This document shows, piece by piece, positions 24,686 through 37,359 of a stretch of 64,000 nt of DNA. Every line of letters begins with the position of its first letter. Position 1 is the stretch's first letter. Source of the stretch: Piper betle (Eukaryota; Streptophyta; Magnoliopsida; Piperales; Piperaceae); NCBI GenBank assembly GCA_033002965.1, contig JAURVB010013332.1, positions 1-64,000 of the forward strand, in the 5' to 3' direction. A model generated the notes under the pieces. The model had not been told where the DNA came from, ran no database searches, and saw nothing but the letters and a program-made list of their open reading frames with translations. The position numbers were made by a program, and so were the translations under genes.

Positions 24686-25599
24686 TAAAACATTAAGAAT
24701 GAAAATGAAATAATAAACACACAATCGTACACAATGAAACAGATAATAGCACTTTACATTAGATTTCTACTAAGATCTATTGTCATCTAAGATTTATACA
24801 AAATTACCTCATGAAAAATTTACAAAACATCATTAAACACAATAAGAAAACAACACAAGAAGAAGAAGAAAGATATAATCCAATTTTGGTTATCGATGCC
24901 TTGACGCGATTCTTCTCTCCAACGGCTTTTGCTTACTCGTAGTTTGATTGCATGCTTCTTCTTCATAAACTCTTGGAGCTTCTCCCTCCTATAACTTGGA
25001 ATGTTGAAGTACTCAAGACTCCAAGGTTTTGAGGAAGAAGAAGTGGGTGAAGAAGTTCTTTCAAGTGGGTGAGTATGTGAATATATAGCCGTGGTTAAGT
25101 GATTTTCCTTAAATTTTCCCGGCTTCTTCCGGGCAACTTTCTAATAATTTTTTGGTGATTTTTTAGAAGCTTCCTTACTATTGTAGTACTAAGAGTGTAC
25201 TCAACACAATCATTTCTTTAAATGGGGTGTGATTCTCTCTTGTTCCCTTATTCACCCCTTGTTTCTCAATAGCATATGTGGAGTTAGTAAGATTGTTTTC
25301 TAAAATTTCAATTACCCATGTGGAGTGTCATGCAAAACTCGATCTTGGTAACTTCCTTGTAGCTTCCTTTCTCAACTAATGTTCATGGGATGTTCTCCTT
25401 TAATCATTAGCATTAGGTGAGTATATTTCTTTTATTCATCAAGGTGCCCATTCGACGACTCATAATTGTGGGCTTTATTAGTTATGTACATCTGTCCCCA
25501 AGTCAAAAACGTGGGTAGAAATTGCAGAATTGCATGCCTCACAACATGCAAAAATATTCCCCACTGACAGCTTTTACAAGTGATCAATCTTATGATTAG
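24686..25599. other. Unassigned repeat-like DNA between two solo LTRs
   Basis: No coding frame. It has mixed T/C-rich composition, with 'gaagaagaagaaag' runs near 24860 and 25030. Its likely continuation lies beyond 28662. It may be a worn LTR of another family, but no ends were seen. Confidence 0.4.
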
Positions 25600-28500
25600 T
25601 GTAAAGACCGTGAAAAAAGACGTGGACGTGGTGCAGAAAGGACCAAACGTGGTCCGGGAAGGACCGAATGCGGTCCGGGAAGGACCGAACGTATTATATT
25701 CTTTACCAGGTTAATTCTACTCTGTTAATTATTTTCCCATTTTATTATTTACCCGGTTAAATGAAATACAGGTCTAGGGGTTTTTTCACATACCCTAGCC
25801 GTCATTTCATTTTTATAAATTTTGAAAGAGGACGCTATTTTTGGTGTATGCGTCTTCCTCACCTTAGCCGCCTAGTTCTCCTCTTCCTTGCCAGTGCTTC
25901 TTCTTAGCTTGGGTATCCTTCCTATCTTCCTCTTCTTAATTTTCATGCATTCATATGTCTTTTTAATTGATAATAAGCTTGATAAACATAAGAATTTAAG
26001 TCTGAAATCAACAATAACAACTAAAACTAAACTGGAAAATGGAATTTTGCCATGGCCGACGAGTCTGAAGTTGGGCAATGATAGGCGACTGTAAACAAAG
26101 ATTTCAAGGCAGCCCTCACACCCCCGACGATCTCTCTGGCTGTTGTGTCAAAGGGTGGCGTCGCCTTGTCCCTGGGTTCCGATGGGTGGCGGAGTTCAAT
26201 GGTTATGGGCAGAGTTGTAGTGTGCGACACTGTGGGAGATTCCAGACATCCAAGCCAGATTGCTGGCCAAAGACTCATGCAGTGCTTTGCCTTGATGTTG
26301 GGTTGTCGTGCAAGGAGAAGGGAAGTGTTCCTGGCAGTGCTGCTAGCCAGACGGAGTACACCTTGCAGTCCCGGCGGTGCTGCTGGCCAGGAGTCCACGC
26401 CTTGGTGCAGAACGGAGTTTGACGTGGGTAGTTGTTGTAAAGCACAAGCTTTATGCTTCCAAGTGAATTGGTAGGGAAGGGAGTGAAGAACATGGTCTGG
26501 TTTTGGGTTGAAGAGGAAGATATCAGGCCTGGTTTGGTGTAGGACGTCGCCTTGGATAGCTACTGTAAAACATGGACGTTAGGCTTCATCCTTGCCTGTT
26601 TTTATGTTGTTGTTGATGTCTTGTTGGGATATTTATATGGTTGTTCAATTGGGTTGCTGGGGAATTGAAGAAGGACGTGAGCAGTGGTGGTGCCAAGGTC
26701 TGGTTTTGGTGCAGAGAAAAATAGTGACTGGAAGAAAAAGAAGAAGAAGGGCGGTGGCAATTCTATAATAACTAGTTGACTCGAGACCGACTAGAGTTAA
26801 AAATAATAGGAACTCGTAATAAATCCTTAAAAATAATTATTTTAATGAGTTGTGGGTAAAGTTACTAAACTAACTAATGATTGTATGAAGTTGCCACGAG
26901 TAATAAAAATATGGTAATCATAAACGGTCGATAATTAATTGGCGTAATTCAAGCGATTAAATTAAATCGAAGGGTTATAAGTAATTAATAAAATAAAGAT
27001 TTTTACCTTTACCATATTAAATTTAATATTAGGTAAATAAAGTGATCATTTCAATAACGAGTGAGTAATGTAGAAAATGGTAGCGTCAAACCTAAAGAAA
27101 ATAATGAAAATAAATAAAGTTCAAAATTTTATTGAGTCGAATAATTTAAAATAATTGTATTAATAATATTTTTGAATAATAATATTTATTTGAAATAATT
27201 TACTCGATCAACTTAATTAATTAAATTGCTATAAATAATAGTAGCGATTAAAAATTATAACACTAAACTAAATCATTAAAATGGGGTTAAGTAATTATCA
27301 TTGCAAAGGAAAATTAAATACTTGTTGATTAGTAATAATTATTTTATCTATTGTTAAGTATTAATTATGATTTAGATAATTAATTTAATATTTGAAGTAG
27401 GACTTAAATGATTATGTCACATGAATAATTAATTATCTCACTAGATTTGTTGATAATTTAATATTTAACATTTTGGGAAATGATATATACATTAGATATT
27501 TAGTTAAATGCATTCCTACTCGAATAAAATTATACTCGTGTATAATTTTATATTCTCGTTCAGATTAGGATCATTATTCGCAGCTGCGAGTTCGAAATAT
27601 CCATGTCCATATAATCATTTGAAATGTTGTACTTTCTCTTGTTAGCAGCCCTGGTTGGCATGAGCCCAGATTCGACCACCATGTGCTATAACGTAATTGG
27701 GGTCAAGGAATTGACTCAGTCCGACATAGGGCAGCACCTTTAAAATTACTATGTGTGTGCTTATAATTAATTGAAATGTTGTATTGTCCGTATAATTATT
27801 TGAAATGTTGTATTTTCCCAAATTGGTATAATTATATGAAATTGTGTATTTTTTTTCCAAACGGGTAGCTTTTGTCAGCACCTAATTTCAGAATGAGCTG
27901 AGAGATAATTTTTAATCTCAGAATGAACTGGGAGACTATGACTAACCTCAAAATAAATTGGGGGACCACGTAATCTCAGAATGAGCTGGGAGATAATTTC
28001 TAATCTCAGATTGAATTGGAAGACCATGACTAACCTCAATATAAATTGGAGGACTATGACTAATCTTAAAATGAATTGGGAGACCACCTAATCTGAAAAT
28101 GAAATGGGAGACTATGACTAATCTCAAAATGAATTGGGAAACCACTTAATTTTAGAATGAGCTGGGAGATGTTTTCTAATCTCAGAATGAGCTGGGAGTC
28201 GACTTTTACTAATCTCAGAATGACCTAAGGGATAATTACTCTTTACTTGTGTAATATAATAATAAAAACGAGTGAAATGATAATAGGGATTATATTGACT
28301 TGTTTCATTTAATTATGTAGCGTAGTGGTTTTATCACTAACGCGAAATTGCTTCCGCAGGTGAGTAGCTTTGGACTAAAGAATAGAAGTGTGGTTGGTGG
28401 TTCTTTTACCAACCCAGGTATGGTGAATCGATAATAAAGTTGGACTTCCTTAATAATCTCTTGTGTTATAAATGTAGTTATGGAAAATCGTCCGAAACTG

Positions 28501-28662
28501 TGGGACGGTTATTTTAAATTTTAGAGAACATGATTTATTGTTATAATTTATATTATATGTTGTGAGACTATTTGCTGTATTTAAATTCATGTTCTGGAAG
28601 GTTACATTTATATTAACTATATTTTTAAGTAACAACCACTCTGGTTCGGGCGGGTCATTACA
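25600..28662 (+). mobile_element. Solo LTR (D), perfect 5-bp target duplication
   Basis: It starts TGTAAAGACCGTG and ends GGCGGGTCATTACA, with ATTAG immediately on both sides (25595-25599 and 28663-28667). Length is 3063 bp. It shares the terminal sequences, the 'gattcgaccaccatg' / 'ttgactcagtccgacatag' module (27670-27735) and the splice-like box at 28316-28362 with the chromovirus LTRs in the window, but differs elsewhere. It has no primer site or polypurine tract, so it is most likely the product of LTR-LTR recombination. The GC-rich frames at 26027-26490 are not genes. Confidence 0.88.
27876..28235. repeat. Tandem repeat array inside solo LTR D, unit about 34-36 bp
   Basis: About ten units of the form 'aatctcagaatgagctggga' followed by 'gataatttct' or 'gaccatgacta' occur. 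Units alternate between two spacer types. The corresponding position in the other chromovirus LTRs holds a different, unrelated tandem array. Confidence 0.88.
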
Positions 28663-30271
28663 ATTAGTGTGTGCAGATTTAACTCCCACTTGTATGAATG
28701 TTTAGGTAAATCCTATTTTGTGGAAAAGAACATAATTACAACAAAACATATCAGAATATGCATGTTTTGGTGGAGATAACGCTATCATCCACTTATGAGT
28801 CTTCTTCCTTCTTTGAAGTGGGGTGCGTATGACTAAAGATTCACTAACTTATTCTTGATCTAGATTTCACACTTTCTTGTAAAAGATAATATTTAATCAA
28901 AATATACTCGAATTTACTCATAATTCAAATTTTATTCATATTTTTAAAAATTCTTATTGCTTAACAAAATCAATAAAGAAAATGGTAGGACACGAACTGT
29001 TCATAAATAGTAATGAAACAATAACTCTATTTTGAGAGTTGCAATGAACACATGGAGCTTAAATATTTTGTCGTTAAAGAACATTAGAAACAAATAATAT
29101 TAATAAAATATATTAACACTGGTCTTATGGTTATTGATCCTCTAACCAGAGAATAACGGTCAAAGACATTTGAAGAAGATATGGAAAGGATGGGTATTAA
29201 TTGTAATAATTAATGTTTGATTCGTATTAGTTATCTTCAAGAGTTTATTGACATTATGAGCTCATTTATGTGGTTCTAATATTTAGCCTTATATCAACGT
29301 TGAGTACATCATTGTTCTTTTTGTTTATGGATTTGATGTGATAAGTTATTAATTATGTTGTACATGAAAAAAGAGTTTCAAAATGTTAGATTTACGCCAT
29401 AACTCATTAATAATTTGTAATATAATAATATTTATTGTTATTACATAGAGATATGATGCGATGCGTGCTTATTATTTATTAAATTATCATTAAGATTATC
29501 CTATGGATCAAGTGGAAAATGTTAAATTTAATCCATTAATTTATATAAATGAATAAATGCTCATAAACAATAAATATTTCTATATAAACGATTATTAACT
29601 GAACATTCATTTGCTTGACATATCTATATAACATCATATTAAAGTTTATGAGAACGCATCTTCTAGGACACCAAGAAATTTTGGTGTTAACGAAAAAGCC
29701 TCAGAGAATTAGAAGTGAGAGAAATCCATTTTCCACTCATGCATGATGTTTTGGCATAAAATGAAGGTTTTCCAACAAAACCAACCAAATAAAACAATTC
29801 TAAACAAACAAATTATTTTCTCACTTCCCTTACGAGAAGTATCTAAAGCACTTTACCCATGGAAGCAGTTGGTCGATCAGTTTAAAAATACGCAAGAGTG
29901 CTTTGGAAAACATAAAAATAAAAGCTAGCTCATTAAACCGAGAAAGAAAACGTCAAAAGTCAAAACCCAAACACAGCCGATAAAACTGACGAAGAACAAA
30001 ATACTAAACTTTTACTGACTGTGGAGGTGTCTTTTAAATGTAAACATTTGACCAATTAATCATTTTACTATTCATAAAACTTCACCAACGACCCAGCTTA
30101 TTAATATATAATAGAAGCCAATTGATGAAAACATAAATTGAGTACATCCGAAAGCAGTCCATGAAACATTATCATATCACAGACACCATAAACTTGAGTA
30201 ATATTCACCAACACAACTACCTCGGCTCAAGGCAACCAAAGTACTGCTTCCTTGCAACGATCATCATACGT
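28663..30271. other. AT-rich intergenic DNA and 3' flank of the auxin receptor gene
   Basis: No gene or repeat end recognised. A 61-codon frame at 29743-29928 has no family resemblance. The last 100-200 bases before 30272 are probably the 3' untranslated region of the minus-strand gene. Confidence 0.5.
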
Positions 30272-32352
30272 TCATACCGTCCAAACAAAATCTGGAGCAT
30301 CTTTCCTGGGGCCAACAAGTGTTCGGTAAACATACATCTTCTCTACCTTGTGATTGTCCTGCATCTCATCCATCGGCTCCTTCTCTGCTATGACTTCCAC
30401 GTTTAGCTTCGGCATCTTCTTTGCAAGGGCCTTGCATGCTCCCAATGTAACATCGCATTGTGACATCCAAAGGGATCGCATTGTTTCATACTTACTGAAG
30501 TCTGATAACAATGCAATATCCCCAAACGGGCTGTCCCTGATCTCCAGTTTTCTCAAGCTTGTACACCCATTTAGGACATAGATCATGCCCTTGTCACTGT
30601 CCCCAGCAAACGCCACCGACAGCATCTCCAGCTGCTTAGCGTAAGTACCAATATACCAGAAGACCTGATCAGTCAGTTTTCCAGACATGGAGAGCCGGCG
30701 GAGTGATTTGCACGACTTCACAATAGCACCAAAGCCCTCATCCAGTGGTTGCGCTGTCACATGATCTGGCATCAAGGGATCAAATATGGATAACCTGAAT
30801 CTTATGAAATTAGGGCAGTTACTTGCCACAGTAACAAGAGCACTATTAGTCATCTTCTGGCAGAAGTAAAGTATAGAATTGAGCTTTGGACAGCCGGAAG
30901 ATACAGCAACAAGGCCTTTCTCGGTCACGGATGCACCATAGGGATCAGAAGGGAAAACCCTCAGCTCCTGCAACCTTTTACACGTGGAGGCAACCACTTC
31001 CAGACCCTGATCTCCAATGCAATCTAATATCTGCAGGACCACAATTTCCACCATGAAGTAACAAACAGCAACAACTCTGTAGTAGTTTAAACGGTCTAAC
31101 AAAGAAGTGAAAGAGTTTTACCCAGAGGCATTGAAGTTCCTGGCAGTGGCTAACAAGCTTGATGAGATCACCACCTAGAATCGCAGTTGCATAGCTCAAG
31201 TTCAATGAAAGTAGGTTTGAGCATACAGGGTAAACTGAAGAAAGGCAGCCGGGTGCAACCTCCCAGAATCCAGATAAGCTTTTGAGAGATTTACAGGTGC
31301 GGAAAGCATTAATCAACTTGTTACATGGCTCCGACTCTGGCTCATGTACAAAAGACCCAACTCCCAAGTCCACCAGCTGTGGCGCTCCCTGCAGGATTTT
31401 CAGCAGGGTCTCAAGTGGAACCGATCGGTTTAACCTCAGGCTACGCAGATTTGGGCACCTACCAACAAGCCTCACAAGGGCTCCTAGGTTCACTTCTCCT
31501 TTTAGACAAGCAAAATTCAAGGAAACAAGGAATGTGAAAGATTCAGGAAAACAACTGAGCCATGGGCACCTCCGCTCTTCCACATCATTTTCTTCCAAAT
31601 CCAATTCCTTTAAAGCCCTAACCAAAACATAACAGCATAAATGATAATCCCAGCTACTACCGCATTTTCATAAAAGAAACAAAGAAGGGATCAAAATAGA
31701 TCACGTCATTTGACAATCCTTCAAGTGATCAACAACACATACATCAAAATATTAGAAATAAACATATTTCTTTCGATGGGCAGAAAAATCATGAGCTACA
31801 AAATTATATCATTGCTGTACTTTCCACAAATGGCGACGGTAAATAAACAGGCCCATGCCCGACCAAAATAATAGCAAGAGTAGGAAAAATCTATGCTTAC
31901 TTGCAATTAGCGGCAATGGAAGCAAGCCCATCGGTAGAGAACCCCTCGCAGCTGATAAGCACAAGGGATTTGAAATTATCAAAAGAGCGGGATAGAACGT
32001 CAAGACTCTCATCCGAGACAACCATCCTCTTGAGCCGGAGCTCCTCCAGTAAAGGACAGTTCTTGGCCATGGCCTCTATCCATGGGTCAACCAAGGCGCC
32101 CCAATCGTCCGGCACCAAGTTGAAATCCGCAAAATGGGGCTTACCTTTGAGGCTCAGAGACCTCACCCTCGGAAACCTGGATATGAACCTCTCCGGGCTC
32201 ACTGCGTAACAGTTCCCCACAAACACCCTCTTCCTGCTCCACCTCTCCACCCTAAACCATGCCTTGCATACTAGCGACACCGCATTCCGGTCTCCGTGCG
32301 AAGTCAGGAAGTCGAACACATACTCCAGCACCTCTTCTGGGAAGTACGTCAT
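30272..32352 (-). CDS. Auxin co-receptor F-box protein, AFB2/AFB3 type (TIR1/AFB family)
   Basis: This is a nuclear substrate receptor of an SCF ubiquitin ligase that binds auxin together with Aux/IAA repressors. Three exons: 32352-31901, 31617-31122 and 31030-30272. Both introns are GT/AG, at the family's usual places, and join in frame to 568 codons. The F-box is at residues 3-45 ([30 protein letters not shown]). Leucine-rich repeats follow to the end. The ligand pocket keeps His73/Phe74/Phe77 ([13 protein letters not shown]), Arg395 in FIRFRLSIF (TIR1 Arg403) and Ser430 in RRLSMSG (TIR1 Ser438). At position 434 a Lys replaces the usual Leu (SGKLTD, normally SGLLTD). The start was chosen to match the family N-terminus. 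An in-frame ATG at 32445 would add 31 residues. A miR393 site lies in exon 3. The N-terminal and central sequence is closer to AFB2/AFB3 than to TIR1. Confidence 0.96.
30466..30487 (-). promoter_or_regulatory. microRNA393 target site in the AFB-type gene
   Basis: The plus strand here begins TCCAAAGGGATCGCATTG, identical to the first 18 bases of mature miR393, so the mRNA is fully complementary to them. Only two of the last four positions differ. It overlaps the codons for MRSLWMS (residues 500-506). miR393 cleavage of TIR1/AFB transcripts here is established in other plants. Expected cleavage is opposite miRNA positions 10-11, around 30475/30476. Confidence 0.93.
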
Positions 32353-33010
32353 CTTCTTGGTGGGGGTAGTCGCAATTTCCGCCAGTTTGACTCTTTTCGA
32401 CCATACCAAAACGTTAAAGATTGCACCTTTCCACTCCAGCAACAACTGGAATGGCTCGATCTGGAAGAAGAAGTGTTGGATCTGAACGGGTACTCTCAGA
32501 TCCGGACATAGCCCCGATAAAAATTAAAGATTACGCTCGCAGTACCCGGAAGAAGACGAAGATCTCAACCAGCAGAGTTAGATCGGCCGACAGAGAAACA
32601 GTGAACGCTCTTGACTTTCAGCTCGGAACGTACTAAAAAACCAGCCTCAAATGAAATGAGAAAGATACAAACTTGTCAGATTCCAAGCCTAGATGAAAAA
32701 CAAAAACCCCAGCCAAGCTCAAGACAAAGTTGCCCAGTTCAGATCTGGACCAAATACAACAAATCAAACATCAAATAACTCAAAGATAGCAGAATCCGTG
32801 CATCCGCCTCAGACATCCATCTCCATGGCCAAGCAGGAAGAGAGAGAATAGGAGCGACAGTAAAAGATGTCGTCAGGAGGAGATAGGGGGAGAAGAGGCG
32901 AAACGAGCGATCGAAGGAAAGTTTGTGGGATGGGATTGGCCAATTGGAGAGGATAGCCGATAGAGATTAGGTAATAGTAAGAGAAAAAAGGGCTGAGTAT
33001 GGCCCCTCTT
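32353..33010 (-). promoter_or_regulatory. 5' untranslated region and proximal promoter of the AFB-type gene (approximate)
   Basis: On the minus strand the 500 bases before the start codon include a C/T-rich stretch (complement of 32820-32900), typical of a long plant leader. A CCAAT-containing palindrome lies at 32933-32947 (plus strand GGATTGGCCAATTGG). No clear TATA box was identified, so the transcription start is not fixed. Confidence 0.4.
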
Positions 33011-34432
33011 TGTTAGCCCTCTCCCCCACTATACCCTTTCTCTCTACAGGGCACAGGCGCACGCAGGTGTCCTTATCCATCTTTCAGTCCTCACGCAGCT
33101 GCCATTACCACGTGTGGCGACATGCGCAAGAAGACGAGAGTGTGAGGGGCAAACGAGGGGTTGGATTCACGGAAATGCCATTGGATGGGGTTGGGGGCTT
33201 CGTTAAATTGAAATGATTGAACTTAGAGAGGGGAGCTACTGCGGTGATGATGAGACACTTTAATTTCTTCTTCGCTTTGATCATCTTCTATTCTTCCTCC
33301 ATGGCATTCTCCCTCCCATTCCGCCATTCCTTTTTATATCATCACCCCAAATTCCACGTCTGTGGCCCCGGTCCTGCGTCAACCTTATCGCCTCTAGGCG
33401 GCTATTTGGGGAGCATATCTACTGTCAGCTATTTTTAATTTTGATCATTTTATAAAAAAATTAACAAATAAATAAATTCAATCCTTTCGTATCAGTCTTT
33501 ATTATATATTATTATCGCTAATTTTAATTTTACAATAATTATTCAGGTTCATTACAACTTAAAATTATTATTATTAAAAATTTTAAAATTATAATTTTAT
33601 TTTTATATTTATAATCATAGTACTCGAATTAAAGTTTGATATTTAATATATACTTAATTCAAAATTTTTGACATTTTAAATTTTAGTTTTCTACATAATG
33701 TACATTTATTTATTTATTTATTTATTTATTTGTTAAATCATTCAGAAAAACACCGATTATTATTCTATTTTTATTTATTTATTTATCTGTTGTAATCATT
33801 AAAAATGATAAATTAAAATTAAAATTAAAATATTTTATATATTGTAAAACTCCAAATTCGTATTAAGGTTTTACCCACTTATAATTTTGCTTAGTTGGGG
33901 CCGGTCTTAAGTGGTTTGAGTGAGTTCGAACGAGACAAAATTTTGAACCATGAGTATGGGGCCTAAATGTCCATATGATCATGTTATGGTGGGTGAGTAT
34001 TCCCGGCATGCAAATAATAGCTTGAGTTAGGATACAATAAAACATGAGTTATCAGTGTATACCTGATGCATATGCATGATTTTTATGAGTTAACCAAGGT
34101 TTAATGCCTATATCATGCTATTACAATATTTAGTATCCATTTAAGATTTTCAGAGTATCTCATTTACATGCACCTTAACGACTTTGGACTACTAGATAGC
34201 CCCTACGGGCCTAGCTCGTTTGAGTCGCTGATTTTTTACACCCGATTGAGTTCATGGTTTCAAGGTCCATTTAACTTTTTTACCTCAATTCCCACCTATA
34301 GTCACTTTTAAGACTAGAATCATTTTCGACTTTTGACAATTTTAATCCTAGTTTTCCATCCAGATGTATAGTGGATATATCTATATGTGGGCCCCAATAA
34401 GCCACAAATTATTAGACATTCAGATCGTGCCA
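33011..34432. other. Upstream intergenic DNA, then the left part of the repeat that received E1
   Basis: 33440-33850 is very AT-rich with (ATTT)n at about 33705-33735. From 33850 a less AT-rich segment runs to the E1 insertion point and continues in register after E1 at 56267, with one copy of TGCCA belonging to the original site. It has no coding signal and may be an old LTR. Confidence 0.45.
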
Positions 34433-37359
34433 TTTAACACCCCAAATCCGGTTCACACTCGTGAACCAAACTGGTATATTACAGGCCCCAGTTAGGTCGG
34501 CTAACCCGAACCTAACTCACACGGATCCAATCTCGACGTCTTAAGATGAAGATACAACTCTCAAAGCATGGAAGAATACACAACCTAACATGATACATGA
34601 TGACATGCAACTAGATACACCATACAATTAGATTAAATCATGAAAATTTGAAATATAACGGACAGAGTTTCCCCTAAAAATGCAATTAGGGGCCACCCTA
34701 TCAAATATACATATTCAAATATATATATATATATAACCATATATCAAACAATTTCATTCATACAAAATACAAAATCTAACATGCTATAACTCATTTTGAA
34801 ACTTGGGTCTCAACCCACTACGCTGTCATTGCGCAATCTATTCATGCTCACATCATCTCATCATGTCTTAACAATTAATCACGTCACATCATCATATCTC
34901 AAGCATTTAATCATCACCATATAATAATGTCATAAACACAATATAAATTAAATACTCAATTGACTGACATGTGTGCAAGCGACAACAGTGCTCCTCCGTC
35001 CAAACTGGCTCCTCCAACTCGTAATTGTAACCTACATATAGTATAAAAACACGTCAGTAATAAGTGTTACTGGTCCGAAAAATAAAATAACTATAACAAG
35101 CTGGCTATGAGAGCAAACTCTCATATGAAAGAAAACATCGTATACTCCACGTGAACACTCTGAAGGGCACTACTGAGGAGCCACTGGGCTGCAGACCCAG
35201 TAGCATCCCGAACTTACTGATCTGCTATTGCTGATGCCGCTCTTGACATTTTCTTACTTCATTTTTCTGGTCTCAAATCCTAAGCCCTCTCCTTACCTCC
35301 ATATTTCTCCTAGCCTTGAGCACGAAGGCCGAGTACTCTCAGGCAATCGCCTTTAGTACCCTTTGAACCACAAGTCCGGACATGCGCTATACTAAACAGT
35401 ACCCGTAAACCTCCACGTTCTCCGGGTGTGAGGAACTCAAACACGGAGTTGTCAGGATCCCTCGGGAATGGAACAGTCCGCTGGCACTAATCTAGAGCCC
35501 GCTTTGACTATCACGGCATCCGCTCATGGTACGTGCAGTCGGTTTCTCCATCTCTCATCTCACTAAAAACGCGAAAGCTACATATATATATAGGGCTGGG
35601 TAGGGATTTATATAATAGGCCCGAAGGAAACTTGTGGTGGATCTTGTTTTCGAAATCATACTCAAGGGATCTCATCCTCGAGGGGTTATTAATCCGAAAA
35701 ACTATTCGGTTAAATGGCCCGAGTTAAGTGGGATCCAATAAAACGCCACTTAACCCGTCCTGCAAATAATAAAATAAACATGCAATAGAAAAGAGCTTAA
35801 AACAGAGATGAGTCCTAAACAGATCGGGTAGAAGCTCCAAGCATGTCATCGCGACTAGGCGGCAAGCTCCTACTCCGTACCTACACATCAAAACTAAATA
35901 CTAACGCCAGCTAACTAAATGATGAATCAAACTCGTCATGATCAAACACATTCACAATACAAACATCAACTATAACAATCAACAATTATAAATGTGAAAG
36001 TAATTCCAACTTATCCTATTAACATCAACCTAATTATATTTCCTAATTTACGTTGTACTCGATTATCATGCTCAAATTTACTTTAGTTCATCATATCATT
36101 TAACCATCATTCCCTGTTAATCACATCATGCACATCTACTCAATTCTAGCATGCTATGTCAATAATCATCATCAATTTTAACTAATTAAATCGAAGGTAA
36201 TTATACCTCACGTCGTCAGCGATTTGCGATGATTAGGGTTTCGTCGTGCGTCTCGGAGCTCGAATTCGACGCTCAACGGCGTCCGAAGTCGATCAGGTTC
36301 GACTGGATGAACTCCGCGGAGGATCTGCCAAATTCCTGCAAATTTGGTTTTCCGGCGGGTTTCGGCGGTTTTTCGGCAACTTCCGGCAGTTTTCCGGCGA
36401 CAATCACCGGTGGCATCTACTAGCTGGATAGGGGATCAGTATTGGGTACCATTGGAACCGACTCGGCGAGCCCGACACATCCACGACGTCAACGTGGTCG
36501 GCCGAGGCGGTGGCTCACCGAAAAATGGCTAAATCAGAGGCTGGCCGTGGTGGTGTGGAGATCTGGCCGGGATGGGCGGCGCTGGCCTCCGTTCCGGTCG
36601 GGGAAGGTTGCTAGGGGGTTGAGGGTGTCAAGGCGACCACCTGATCGTGGCGGCAACGGTCGCCGGTGGCGGATTTGGCGACGCAACCGAAATGTAGCCG
36701 CGGCGCTAGGCAGGCGATTCCGGCGTCACAGCAGCCTAGTAGCGACCGAGGCTGGTCGGGGCGGCACGTCGACGCCATGGGGGGTAGGCGGCGACGATCG
36801 GTGGCAAGGCGACGACGGCGCCGGCGGTGGCGGCACCAAATAGTGGGGGCGGCTAGGGTTTGGAAGGGGAAAGTGTCGGGGGTGGAGAAGAAATGGTTGG
36901 GTGGCAAACTTGTAAATAAGACTTGACTCGTCTCCGGCTCGAGTCAAGTATAATAACTAAGTCGTATTAAATCCTAAAAAAATTCATAAAAATCAGGAAA
37001 AATCCCGTAAAATCAAACAAACACTAAAACATCGTAATGATATGCTCTATAACTATCAACCCATCCAAACTGCTCGTAACACGTCCTAACGTGGTAAACG
37101 ACCTAAAACTAATTCTACGATTCACTATATATAAAAATAAAAAAAACCACTGGCATACTCTCATATATCTGATAACTCATTCTATTCTGTTGTGTTCATG
37201 ACGTTATCATCATATACTTGGGTACGCATGAGCCTCATAGCTCATAGACGCTACTAGTGTCGGCTCAGTTACGTGTTCTGAAACTGATTCGACTCGAAAA
37301 TAACAGTCGAACCGACTAGTTCTGAATATAAAACCCTGACTCGAATCGTGGGTTTTACA
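34433..37359 (-). repeat. 3' LTR of E1 (intact, 2927 bp)
   Basis: On the minus strand it starts TGTAAAACCC and ends GGGGTGTTAAA (terminal ACA mutated to AAA). A GC-rich block at 36220-36900 carries overlapping frames on both strands, none conserved in the other LTR, so these are not genes. The next bases inward are the polypurine tract. Confidence 0.92.

Noticed and set aside
26027..26493. Overlapping frames of 72-123 codons on both strands
   Set aside because: They lie inside solo LTR D (25600-28662) in its GC-rich part, and no recognisable motif is present.
31282..31632. 116-codon plus-strand frame
   Set aside because: Antisense shadow of exon 2 of the auxin receptor gene.
36442..36926. 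133-codon Arg/Gly-rich frame and its neighbours
   Set aside because: GC-rich part of the E1 3' LTR. The matching region of the 5' LTR (54840-55700) does not keep the frame.
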